Below, piece after piece: positions 1 to 5,199 of a stretch of 5,199 nt of DNA. Position numbers and translations under genes: made by a program. The notes beneath the pieces are model-generated. The model did not search any database and had not been told where the DNA came from. It was given only the letters and a program-made list of their open reading frames with translations. The stretch spans positions 1-5,199 of the forward strand of contig DAINCF010000506.1 in NCBI GenBank assembly GCA_036732565.1. Direction: 5' to 3'. The DNA comes from JAIVJN01 sp036732565. GTDB taxonomy: Bacteria > Acidobacteriota > Vicinamibacteria > Vicinamibacterales > UBA2999. Every line of letters begins with the position of its first letter. The first letter of the stretch is position 1.

Positions 1-1202
1 CGCGCTTGACCGTCCCAGTCGAGCGGCGAGTCGTTCGTCGCTACCCCGCGATCGATCGCGGCGGTCGCGGCCGCGACGAGGTGCAGGTCGCCCACACCGG
101 CATTGGCGAAGAGGCCGGCCGTGGCAGTCCACACATTGCCTGCCTGCGTGAACTGCGATCCGTCGCGCGCGACGATGCCGCGATCGGCAAGGTTGTTGAC
201 GACCTGGACGCCGGTCGTCGAGCTCCAGCGCGTTTCGATCGCGTTTGGATACTGACCGTTCATGAAGATCGTGTTGTGAACGACCTTCGTGTTCGGCGAT
301 CCCCAGACCGCGATGCCGACGTCACCGCCGCTGCCCGCGCTGCGGTAGATGAAGTTGTTGCGGATGATGCCGCCGGTGTGGCTGACGCCGGTATCGAAGC
401 CCAGCGCGATGTCGCGGTCGCAATCGATGAACGTGTTGCCTTCGACGATGGTATTGGCGGCGTCGTTCCACATCAGGATCGCCGGACCCGCCAACTGGCC
501 TTGTGGCGCGCGGACCCTTCGAAACAGGTTGTGCCGGATGATCCAGTTGTGGCCGCGATGGACGTCGACGCCGTTGGTGTAGGAGTCCTTCGCCGTGTTC
601 TCGTACTCCATCACCGAGTACTCGACGATCCCGTTGTGCACGAAGATGCCGCGCGGGATGTCGGGATTGACCTTGATGAACTGTTGCCCCGCGTTCACGA
701 GCCGCACGTTGTAGATGCGCGGGCTCGTGGTGCCCGGGTTGATGTTGATCGGGTGGTAGAAGATGTCGCGAATGGTCAGGTTCGCGATCGTGATGTTGTT
801 GGCGCTGTTCGCAGTTTCGCCGCCCATCCAGATGCCGAACGGTGTATTGCCCTGGACATTCATGCCGCCGCCGACCAGCACGACGTCGTTGCGGTTGTTG
901 GTTGCCCCGCGCACCGTGACGTTCGATCGGCCGTTGATGTAGAGCGAGCCCGTCAAGTTGTAGGTGCCCGGGTTGACGACGATGGTTTGACCGGACTGCA
1001 CGCTCGAGAACGCCGCCTGCAACTGACTGACGTTGGAGACGGTGACGACGGCGCCCGAAGGAGCGGGCAATGGAGGCGCGGTGTCGGGCGAGGCTGCCCG
1101 AAGTGGTGAAGAAACGTGCAGGCCCGTGACGATGGCCAGACCGAACGCGACGATTAGCGAGGCGCACAGCTCCCGCCTGCCCCTAGTGGGTGACCAAGAC
1201 AT
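1..1202 (-). CDS. Secreted right-handed parallel beta-helix repeat protein (C-terminus beyond window)
   Basis: This frame is open from an ATG at 1202 to the left edge (400 codons, no stop). A GGAG motif at 1212-1215 lies 9 nt upstream of the ATG. Residues 1-37 look like a signal peptide: basic start (R7, R9, R10), hydrophobic stretch at about 14-30, then a Pro/Ala-rich linker to about 50; the cleavage site is unclear. The mature part opens with VSNVSQLQAAFSSVQSGQTI (about 55-74) and then VVNPGTY, the usual entry strand of pectate-lyase-like and chondroitinase-B-like beta-helices. It continues as roughly 20-25-residue coils rich in Asn and small hydrophobic residues, such as NNITIANLTI, TIVEGNTFIDC and NNFIYRS. 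The last visible residues, SPLDWDGQAR, resemble the end of such proteins, so probably only 10-30 residues are missing. Likely roles are polysaccharide lyase, epimerase or surface carbohydrate binding. I cannot assign catalytic residues. It is transcribed away from the glycosyltransferase gene. Confidence 0.85.
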   Translation of the reverse strand, partial: MSWSPTRGRRELCASLIVAFGLAIVTGLHVSSPLRAASPDTAPPLPAPSGAVVTVSNVSQLQAAFSSVQSGQTIVVNPGTYNLTGSLYINGRSNVTVRGATNNRNDVVLVGGGMNVQGNTPFGIWMGGETANSANNITIANLTIRDIFYHPININPGTTSPRIYNVRLVNAGQQFIKVNPDIPRGIFVHNGIVEYSVMEYENTAKDSYTNGVDVHRGHNWIIRHNLFRRVRAPQGQLAGPAILMWNDAANTIVEGNTFIDCDRDIALGFDTGVSHTGGIIRNNFIYRSAGSGGDVGIAVWGSPNTKVVHNTIFMNGQYPNAIETRWSSTTGVQVVNNLADRGIVARDGSQFTQAGNVWTATAGLFANAGVGDLHLVAAATAAIDRGVATNDSPLDWDGQA

Positions 1203-1211
1203 TCCGCGAAG

Positions 1212-1215
1212 CTCC
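1212..1215 (-). promoter_or_regulatory. Ribosome binding site of the beta-helix gene
   Basis: GGAG on the minus strand, 9 nt before the ATG at 1202. It supports this start, which also gives the protein a complete signal peptide. A later start would remove that signal. Confidence 0.6.
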
Positions 1216-1366
1216 AATCTCAAAACCGCCTTCGCCTGAGGGCTCCGGCGGGTCATGCGAGTTGTTGTTGGGCACCCGCGGTGGGGAACCTGCGAGCCCT
1301 GTCGCCGCAGCAACATCGGGGCCACACGGCAAAACCGCGCCAGTTGCATCGGTCGCGCGAAGGAAC

Positions 1367-1396
1367 CATACAGATGCCGCAAGCGGTCTGTGTATG
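1367..1396. repeat. 30-bp imperfect inverted repeat, candidate operator or leader hairpin
   Basis: Two 14-nt arms, CATACAGATGCCGC and GCGGTCTGTGTATG, flank a central AA. Eleven of 14 positions are complementary and one more is a G-U pair in the plus-strand RNA. The outer six (CATACA/TGTATG) and inner four (CCGC/GCGG) are perfect. It lies in the divergent region, 78-107 nt upstream of the glycosyltransferase start. No T-run follows on either strand, so a terminator is less likely than a regulator site or leader structure. Confidence 0.45.
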
Positions 1397-1433
1397 AATT
1401 ACAAACCCGTTATCGAACTGACGTTCATGTCAG

Positions 1434-1449
1434 GCGCAACCTGTTGCGC
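1434..1449. repeat. Perfect 7-bp inverted repeat just upstream of the glycosyltransferase start
   Basis: GCGCAAC and GTTGCGC are separated by CT. The element ends 24 nt before the ATG at 1474. It could be an operator, or a small stem (GCGCAA, loop CCTG, TTGCGC) near the ribosome entry site. Short GC-rich palindromes also arise by chance, so function is uncertain. Confidence 0.35.
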
Positions 1450-1473
1450 GCGTGCGGTATCCTTCTGCCAGCC

Positions 1474-2355
1474 ATGCCCAGGATCTCGGTGATCATTCCG
1501 GCCCATAACGTGGAGCGCTACGTCGCGGAGGCGATTGACTCCGTGCTCAATCAGACCCTCACGCCTGCCGAAGTCGTCATCGTCGACGATGGGTCGAACG
1601 ACCGAACCGGGGAGATCGCCAGCCGCTACGGGCAGCCGGTCAAGGTGATTTCCCAGCGTGTCGGGGGATCGGGACCGGCGAGGAATCTCGCGGTGCGCAA
1701 TTCGACGGGAGACTGGCTGGCGTTCCTCGACGCCGACGATATCTGGCTGCCAGAGAAGTTGGAACGGCAATTCGCGAAGGTGGGTCCGGAGACGAGGTTC
1801 GTTTGCAGCGATCGCTACAACTTCGGGGATGTCCAGGGCATGCCGGAAGTGCATGGCGAGCTGCAGCCGCAGCGAGAAGGTGACGTCTTCGAGATTCTGC
1901 TGCGCGAGGGCAACTTCATCGTGACGTCGAGCGTCGTGCTGCGTCGCGATGCGTTCATCGAGGCCGGCGGGTTCCCGATCGACGAGGATCTCATGGTCGC
2001 GCAGGACTGGGATCTGTGGATGCGCGTGACGGCCCTGTACCCGATTGTCGCGTGCCACGAGCCGCTCGTCAGGTATCGGTTGCACCCAGGGGGCTCGAGC
2101 CGCCAGCTCGAAAAAATGCTGCTCGGGCGCCAGCGAGTCGTCGAGCGCGCGCTCAACCTACCCAAAGGCCGCGGGCTGTCGTGGCTGGCGAAGCGCCGGA
2201 TCTGGGCGGAGACCCATCGCACGAACGGGTGGGACGCGGCACGATCGGGCCGTCCGCTGCTTGCCGTACAGCATTACGCGCGCTCGATGGCCACGCTACC
2301 GCTGCAGTGGTCGGCGTACGAAGGCATGCTTCGAGCCGCTTTGGGACGGTCTTGA
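1474..2355 (+). CDS. Family 2 glycosyltransferase (GT-A fold)
   Basis: A 293-residue protein that would transfer a sugar from a nucleotide-sugar donor to a growing lipid-linked glycan at the cytoplasmic side of the membrane. The GT2 core is clear. It has the first beta strand RISVIIPAHN (3-12), the nucleotide-binding IVDDGSNDRT (36-45, D38/D39), GSGPARNLA (65-73), the metal-binding DAD of FLDADD (84-89, D86/D88), and a candidate acceptor-side and base motif QDWDLW (177-182). YRLHPGGSSR follows at 201-210. The last 70 residues are basic and helical, with no clear membrane segment, so it is probably soluble or peripheral. I chose the ATG at 1474 because it falls just before the conserved first strand. 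The frame is open further upstream (ATG at 1255), but that extension is Arg/Cys-rich and unlike GT2 proteins. No Shine-Dalgarno motif precedes 1474. It is the only plus-strand gene here. Donor and acceptor sugars cannot be told. Confidence 0.9.
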   Translation: MPRISVIIPAHNVERYVAEAIDSVLNQTLTPAEVVIVDDGSNDRTGEIASRYGQPVKVISQRVGGSGPARNLAVRNSTGDWLAFLDADDIWLPEKLERQFAKVGPETRFVCSDRYNFGDVQGMPEVHGELQPQREGDVFEILLREGNFIVTSSVVLRRDAFIEAGGFPIDEDLMVAQDWDLWMRVTALYPIVACHEPLVRYRLHPGGSSRQLEKMLLGRQRVVERALNLPKGRGLSWLAKRRIWAETHRTNGWDAARSGRPLLAVQHYARSMATLPLQWSAYEGMLRAALGRS

Positions 2356-2370
2356 TCCGGGCGCCTGGAT
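2355..2370. terminator. Possible bidirectional hairpin in the convergent gap
   Basis: ATCCGGGCGCCTGGAT is nearly palindromic: a six-pair stem including one G-U, with loop GCGC. It begins at the last base of the glycosyltransferase stop codon and fills most of the 20-nt gap before the end of wzt. The position suits a shared terminator for converging transcripts. There is no T-tract on either side and the stem is short, so this is tentative. Confidence 0.3.
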
Positions 2371-2375
2371 GTCGA

Positions 2376-3569
2376 TCAGACGAACGCGGCGGCGTTGGCG
2401 AGCGTCACCTCGGCCTCCAGATCGGCGACGCCTTCGTGGCTGCGCGTTTCGGTGACCGTGAAGACTGACGCCGGCCGCCGGCGGGCGATCTCCGTGTGGC
2501 TGCGGGCATCGAAGACGGAGGCATCCAGGAAGTAGTGCCCTCTCGTCAGGTGGGTCTTGAACGCGAAGTCGACGGTGAAGGTGTCACCGGCGCTGAGCGT
2601 CTGCAGCCCCAATTCGTCCATCTGCCAGCCGCCGTCGTAGACCTTCAGGCCGTCGGTCGAGCGGAAGACGCAGAACGCCATCATCAGACCCGATACGTCT
2701 TCGTGCACCTTGCAGGTCATGCGAAGGCGCAACGCATCGCCGGGCTCGGCATCCTGCGTCACCGTGCCCTTGGCATCGATCAACTGACTCGACACGATCT
2801 CGACCACGCCCTGCACGGCGGCCGTGCTGGCCAACGAGGCGAGATAGGTCTCGATCACGTTGTGGGTCGGACCGTAGGCTTTCATCTCGCCCGCGAGATA
2901 GAGCGAGTTGTCGCAGAGGTCGGCGACCGCCTGCAGGTTGTGCGACACGAAGACGATCGCGACGCCTTCCTTCTTGAAGTCCTTGGCCCGGTTGACGCAG
3001 CGCTGCTGGAATGCCATGTCGCCGACGCTCAGGACCTCGTCGATCAACAGGACGTCGGGATGGAGATGCGCCGCGACGGCAAATCCGAGCCGCGCGTGCA
3101 TGCCGGAGGAGTAGCGCTTGATCGGCGTGTCGATGAACTGCTCGACCTCGGCGAACTCGACGATCTCGTCGAACCGTCGTCGGATCTCCGCTCGCGTCAT
3201 CCCCATGATCGCGCCCTGGAGGAAGATGTTCTCGCGGCCGGTGAGATCGGGGTGGAAGCCGGCCGCCACCTCGATGAGCGCCCCGACGCGCCCGCGGAGC
3301 TCGCAGCGACCCTTGTTGGGCCGGAGGATCCGGCTCAGCAGCTTGAGCGACGTGCTCTTGCCGGCGCCGTTCGGTCCGATGATGCCGAGGGCCTCGCCGG
3401 GCTGGACCTCCAGCGACACGCCGCGCACCGCCCAGAACTCCTCGGCGTCGAGCGTCTCGCCGCGACCCCAGTTCTTGATCAGGTGCGGGATCAGATCCTT
3501 CAGGCTGTCGTGTGCCTGGCCGCGGCGGAACTTCTTCCAGACGTTGTCGAACAGGACTGCCGCAGCCAT
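2376..3569 (-). CDS. wzt: Polysaccharide ABC exporter ATPase with C-terminal substrate-recognition domain (Wzt type)
   Basis: A 397-residue ATPase that would power export of a lipid-linked polysaccharide through the adjacent permease at the cytoplasmic membrane. The nucleotide-binding domain (about 5-240) has WAVRGVSLEVQPGEALGIIG (46-65), Walker A GPNGAGKST (65-73), signature YSSGM (153-157) in place of LSGGQ, Walker B VLLIDEVL (173-180), D-loop SVGD (181-184) and switch H210 in VFVSHN. The stretch ALIEVAAGFHPDLTGRENI (97-115) is typical of the Wzt/TagH/KpsT polysaccharide exporters. Residues about 250-390 form a predicted beta-rich extra domain resembling Wzt C-terminal domains, which in E. 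coli O8/O9a bind the modified non-reducing end of the chain. That domain separates it from short KpsT-type ATPases. I chose the ATG at 3569 because MAAAVLFDNVWKKF begins the domain normally; the frame is open upstream but overlaps wzm. It is the last gene of the operon, 16 nt after wzm. Confidence 0.93.
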   Translation of the reverse strand: MAAAVLFDNVWKKFRRGQAHDSLKDLIPHLIKNWGRGETLDAEEFWAVRGVSLEVQPGEALGIIGPNGAGKSTSLKLLSRILRPNKGRCELRGRVGALIEVAAGFHPDLTGRENIFLQGAIMGMTRAEIRRRFDEIVEFAEVEQFIDTPIKRYSSGMHARLGFAVAAHLHPDVLLIDEVLSVGDMAFQQRCVNRAKDFKKEGVAIVFVSHNLQAVADLCDNSLYLAGEMKAYGPTHNVIETYLASLASTAAVQGVVEIVSSQLIDAKGTVTQDAEPGDALRLRMTCKVHEDVSGLMMAFCVFRSTDGLKVYDGGWQMDELGLQTLSAGDTFTVDFAFKTHLTRGHYFLDASVFDARSHTEIARRRPASVFTVTETRSHEGVADLEAEVTLANAAAFV

Positions 3570-3588
3570 TAGAACTGGTACTCCATTA
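3567..3588 (-). promoter_or_regulatory. wzm-wzt junction with a five-codon mini-ORF and two TAATG overlaps
   Basis: On the minus strand wzm ends in TAA (3588-3586), whose last A begins an ATG (3586-3584). That ATG opens a frame of five codons, MEYQF, ending in TAA at 3571-3569. The last A of this stop begins the wzt ATG (3569-3567). The three reading frames follow one another, each joined by TAATG, the classic arrangement for translation termination followed by re-initiation. The octamer TCTAATGG occurs at both joints, 17 nt apart. GGAG (3584-3581), inside the mini-ORF, could also serve wzt directly at a rather long 11-nt spacing. Whether the mini-ORF is translated is unknown. Confidence 0.45.
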
Positions 3589-4428
3589 GAGATTCTCTGC
3601 GAACTTGTACTCGGCGCGGTGGAACGTGAACCACGCCCACATGAAGAACAGCACCGAGAAGACGGCCGTGGCCGCAAACGGCCCGATGGCCGGCAGCCGA
3701 CCGTACAACAGGAGATCGCGATAGGCGTCGATCATGACGGTCAGGGGGTTGTTGGCAATCAGCAGCCCCAGGGTCCCGCCAACCTTCGACGCCGGGTAGA
3801 CCGCGGACGTCGCGAACATCGCAATCGAGATGACCACTTCGAACAGATACTTCACGTCGCGGAAGAACAGATTGCCGACGGCAAGCAGCAGGCAGCATCC
3901 GGCCGTGAACAGCGCCTGGACGACGATGACCACCGGCAGCAGCAGCGCGGTGGGCCCGGGCGCGATGCCGTAGTACGCCATCAAGATCGCGATGACCACG
4001 GCGGACACGGCGAAGTCCACCAGCGAGACGATGACCGCGGAGAAGGGAAACACCTCTCGCGGGAAGTACACCTTCGAGACCAGGTTGGGGTTGCTCGTCA
4101 GCGAGTTGACGGCGAAACGGGTCGACGCCGCGAAGAAATTCCACGACGCAAGGCCCATATAGGCGAACAGTGGATACGGCAGGCCGGTATCCAGGCTCAC
4201 CACGCGCATGAAGATCACCGAGAACAGCGCGGTGTTGGTCAGTGGCATCAGCACTGCCCAGCCCACGCCCATGATCGTCTGCTTGTAGCGCAGCAGCAGA
4301 TCTCGCCGGGTCATCTGGTACAGCAACTCGCGGTAGACAACGAACTCGCGGAGCATCTCCCCGAGGTCGACGAGCCAGAGCGGCTTGGGCCGCGTCTGGG
4401 TGGTGATCTGTCCGGTAGCAACACTCAT
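3586..4428 (-). CDS. wzm: Polysaccharide ABC exporter permease, ABC-2 family (Wzm type)
   Basis: A 280-residue inner-membrane permease; two copies with two ATPases would form the channel that moves the glycan to the periplasmic side. About six membrane segments are visible at roughly 53-77, 86-104, 128-152, 159-185, 194-212 and 249-269. Family landmarks are the amphipathic N-terminal stretch RDLLLRYKQTIMGVGWAVL (42-60), NPNLVSKVYFPREVFP (113-128), FFRDVKYL (188-195) and NPLTVMIDAYRDLLLYG (227-243). The length is typical of Wzm/TagG/KpsM proteins. The ATG at 4428 is supported by AAGGAAG (4437-4443) 8 nt upstream. It starts 21 nt after the FemAB-like gene and ends 16 nt before wzt, so all three are probably co-transcribed. 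The frame is complete and undamaged. Confidence 0.94.
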   Translation of the reverse strand: MSVATGQITTQTRPKPLWLVDLGEMLREFVVYRELLYQMTRRDLLLRYKQTIMGVGWAVLMPLTNTALFSVIFMRVVSLDTGLPYPLFAYMGLASWNFFAASTRFAVNSLTSNPNLVSKVYFPREVFPFSAVIVSLVDFAVSAVVIAILMAYYGIAPGPTALLLPVVIVVQALFTAGCCLLLAVGNLFFRDVKYLFEVVISIAMFATSAVYPASKVGGTLGLLIANNPLTVMIDAYRDLLLYGRLPAIGPFAATAVFSVLFFMWAWFTFHRAEYKFAENL

Positions 4429-4436
4429 GAACTGTT

Positions 4437-4443
4437 CTTCCTT
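4437..4443 (-). promoter_or_regulatory. Strong ribosome binding site of wzm
   Basis: AAGGAAG on the minus strand, 8 nt before the wzm ATG and within the 21-nt gap after the FemAB-like gene. It is the best Shine-Dalgarno match in the window and fixes the wzm start. Confidence 0.7.
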
Positions 4444-4449
4444 GCCGAC

Positions 4450-5199
4450 CTACGGGATCGATCGAACGATGTGCGGCCCAATCATGGTCGCCACCGGCAC
4501 CGGTAAGCGCTGCCACATCCGGATGGCCAGCCCGAACTTCGGGTTCTTCGGGCTGTGATCGGGCAGCTCACCGTCGATCAGATCGTACTCCCAACACAAC
4601 GGCAGCGGGGCCGCACCCCATTGCCGCTTGAACTGAAACGTCCCCTCGCCCGGCGTCGACCGGCCGAAGTCCAGGACGTTCGCGCCACCGCCGATCGCGC
4701 GCTGGATGATCGTCCAGTAGAGCAGATTGTTCGGCGCCATGGCGTTGAATTCGCGCAACGACGAGGCCCAGGGCACTTCCACGGTATCGCGCCAGCGCCA
4801 GGTCAAGGCGCCCGCCACCGGCCGACCGCTGCTCGTCTCCCGAATGACCACGAGACTGGCGCGGTCGGGGAAGGTTCCGAGGACGTCCTGGAAGAACCGG
4901 CGCGAATACACCGGCGTACCCAGGTCGCGCATGTTGTGCGCGAAGACCTCGTAGAAGTCCTTCAGCTTTTCGGCGCCAGGCGCGTCCGGCATTAGACCGC
5001 TTTTCTCGGCCTTACGGACTTGATTGCGCACTTTGCGATCCAGGCCCGCGAACATGGCGTCGGCGGAATCCCCCAGCGGCAGCAGCATCGAGACCTTGTG
5101 CTCCTTGGGGGTCAAACCCTCGAAGCAGCGCGCGCGGTGCCGGAGCTCGACATGGCTCGCCCGCAGGTCGCGGGCAATGGACGCGGCCCGTGCCACCAG
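4450..5199 (-). CDS. FemAB-like (GNAT-fold) protein of the XrtA/PEP-CTERM-associated type, N-terminus beyond window
   Basis: The C-terminal 249 codons of a protein entering from the right edge; the full family length is about 330-350 residues, so perhaps 80-100 are missing. Numbering from the first visible codon, the landmarks are SHVELRH (15-21), KVRNQVRKAEKSGL (56-69), FYEVFAHNMRDLGTPVYSRR (82-101), a core strand region VAGALTWRWRD (128-138), PNNLLYWTIIQRAI (156-169) and DFGRSTPGEGTFQFKRQWGA (177-196). By memory of the family these match FemAB-related proteins found beside XrtA exosortase and exopolysaccharide genes. FemAB proteins transfer amino acids from aminoacyl-tRNA to peptidoglycan precursors; the acceptor of this branch is not established to my knowledge. 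The GTG at 5196 is probably an internal Val, because the homologous region continues before it. It is the first visible gene of the operon with wzm and wzt. No signal peptide can be judged. Confidence 0.82.
   Translation of the reverse strand: MVARAASIARDLRASHVELRHRARCFEGLTPKEHKVSMLLPLGDSADAMFAGLDRKVRNQVRKAEKSGLMPDAPGAEKLKDFYEVFAHNMRDLGTPVYSRRFFQDVLGTFPDRASLVVIRETSSGRPVAGALTWRWRDTVEVPWASSLREFNAMAPNNLLYWTIIQRAIGGGANVLDFGRSTPGEGTFQFKRQWGAAPLPLCWEYDLIDGELPDHSPKNPKFGLAIRMWQRLPVPVATMIGPHIVRSIP

Larger units (their letters stand above)
1203..1473. promoter_or_regulatory. Divergent intergenic region between beta-helix and glycosyltransferase genes
   Basis: These 271 bases separate two genes transcribed away from each other, so promoters for both should lie here. 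I see no convincing -35/-10 pair. A weak plus-strand candidate is TTGCAT at 1344-1349 and CATACA at 1367-1372, 17 nt apart. The part around 1390-1430 is clearly more AT-rich than the flanking genes. Two inverted repeats (1367-1396 and 1434-1449) are described separately. The 9-mer CAAAACCGC occurs twice (1221-1229 and 1330-1338), perhaps by chance. Open frames crossing the region have no recognisable protein content. Confidence 0.6.

Noticed and set aside
6..1109. Long plus-strand open frame (367 codons) opposite the beta-helix gene
   Set aside because: Its protein is an Arg/Asp/Val-rich low-complexity string typical of the antisense of a GC-rich gene. The minus-strand frame encodes a coherent signal peptide and beta-helix.
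322..1167. Minus-strand open frame of 281 codons inside the beta-helix gene
   Set aside because: It is Arg/His/Gln-rich, out of frame with the real gene, and shows no domain.
1328..1342. Sigma-54-like promoter (TGGCGCGGTTTTGCC, minus strand)
   Set aside because: The distance between the GG and GC elements is one base too short for the strict sigma-54 spacing.
1190..1492. Small plus-strand frame of 100 codons in the divergent region
   Set aside because: It has no recognisable protein features or ribosome site, and it overlaps the starts of both neighbouring genes.
2496..3572. Plus-strand frame of 358 codons opposite wzt
   Set aside because: It is an antisense shadow with biased composition. 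Wzt on the other strand has every ABC ATPase motif.
3570..3677. Extended Wzt N-terminus starting at 3677
   Set aside because: It would overlap the end of wzm and add Arg/Ser/Cys-rich residues unlike any Wzt. The ATG at 3569 fits the family.
3118..4506. Plus-strand frame of 462 codons opposite wzt and wzm
   Set aside because: It is an Arg/Gln/His/Asp-rich shadow with no hydrophobic core. It spans two well-supported genes.
3569..4516. Minus-strand frame of 315 codons overlapping wzm in another frame
   Set aside because: It is Arg/Ala/Gly-rich without a domain, while the Wzm frame has six membrane segments. Only its last five codons matter, as the mini-ORF.
4555..4995. Plus-strand frame of 146 codons opposite the FemAB-like gene
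   Set aside because: It is an antisense shadow with biased composition. The minus strand carries the conserved family motifs.

Overview
This window looks like part of a surface-polysaccharide (exopolysaccharide or O-antigen) locus from a high-GC, probably Gram-negative, environmental bacterium. The last visible gene on the right resembles the FemAB-like proteins that travel with XrtA/PEP-CTERM exosortase systems. Those systems occur mainly in Proteobacteria and also in Acidobacteriota and some other phyla. The phylum cannot be fixed from this sequence; an acidobacterial or proteobacterial origin is a low-confidence inference.

Layout, left to right. (1) Positions 1-1202, minus strand: a secreted right-handed parallel beta-helix protein, with 400 codons visible and its C-terminus cut off by the left edge. 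(2) Positions 1203-1473: a divergent intergenic region with two inverted repeats, presumably holding promoters for both directions. (3) Positions 1474-2355, plus strand: a family 2 glycosyltransferase. (4) Positions 2356-2375: a 20-nt convergent gap with a small hairpin. (5) Positions 2376-5199, minus strand: a tight three-gene operon transcribed right to left. Its order is a FemAB-type acyltransferase-like protein (5' end outside the window), the ABC-2 permease Wzm, and the ATPase Wzt with a C-terminal extension. The gaps are 21 and 16 nt.

How the genes may work together (inference from families and context): the glycosyltransferase adds sugars to a lipid-linked glycan at the inner face of the cytoplasmic membrane. 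Wzm/Wzt then export the finished chain, and the Wzt C-terminal domain may recognise the chain end. The beta-helix protein, sent to the periplasm or surface, could bind, cleave or remodel the polymer. The FemAB-like protein may attach an amino-acyl or acyl group to a precursor or cell-wall component, but its substrate is unknown.

There is no RNA gene, insertion sequence, CRISPR array or integration site that I can support. The protein content is recognisable and fairly ordinary. The most unusual points are a five-codon mini-ORF that links wzm to wzt through two TAATG overlaps, the dyad-rich divergent promoter region, and the pairing of an XrtA-type FemAB with an ABC-type polysaccharide exporter.
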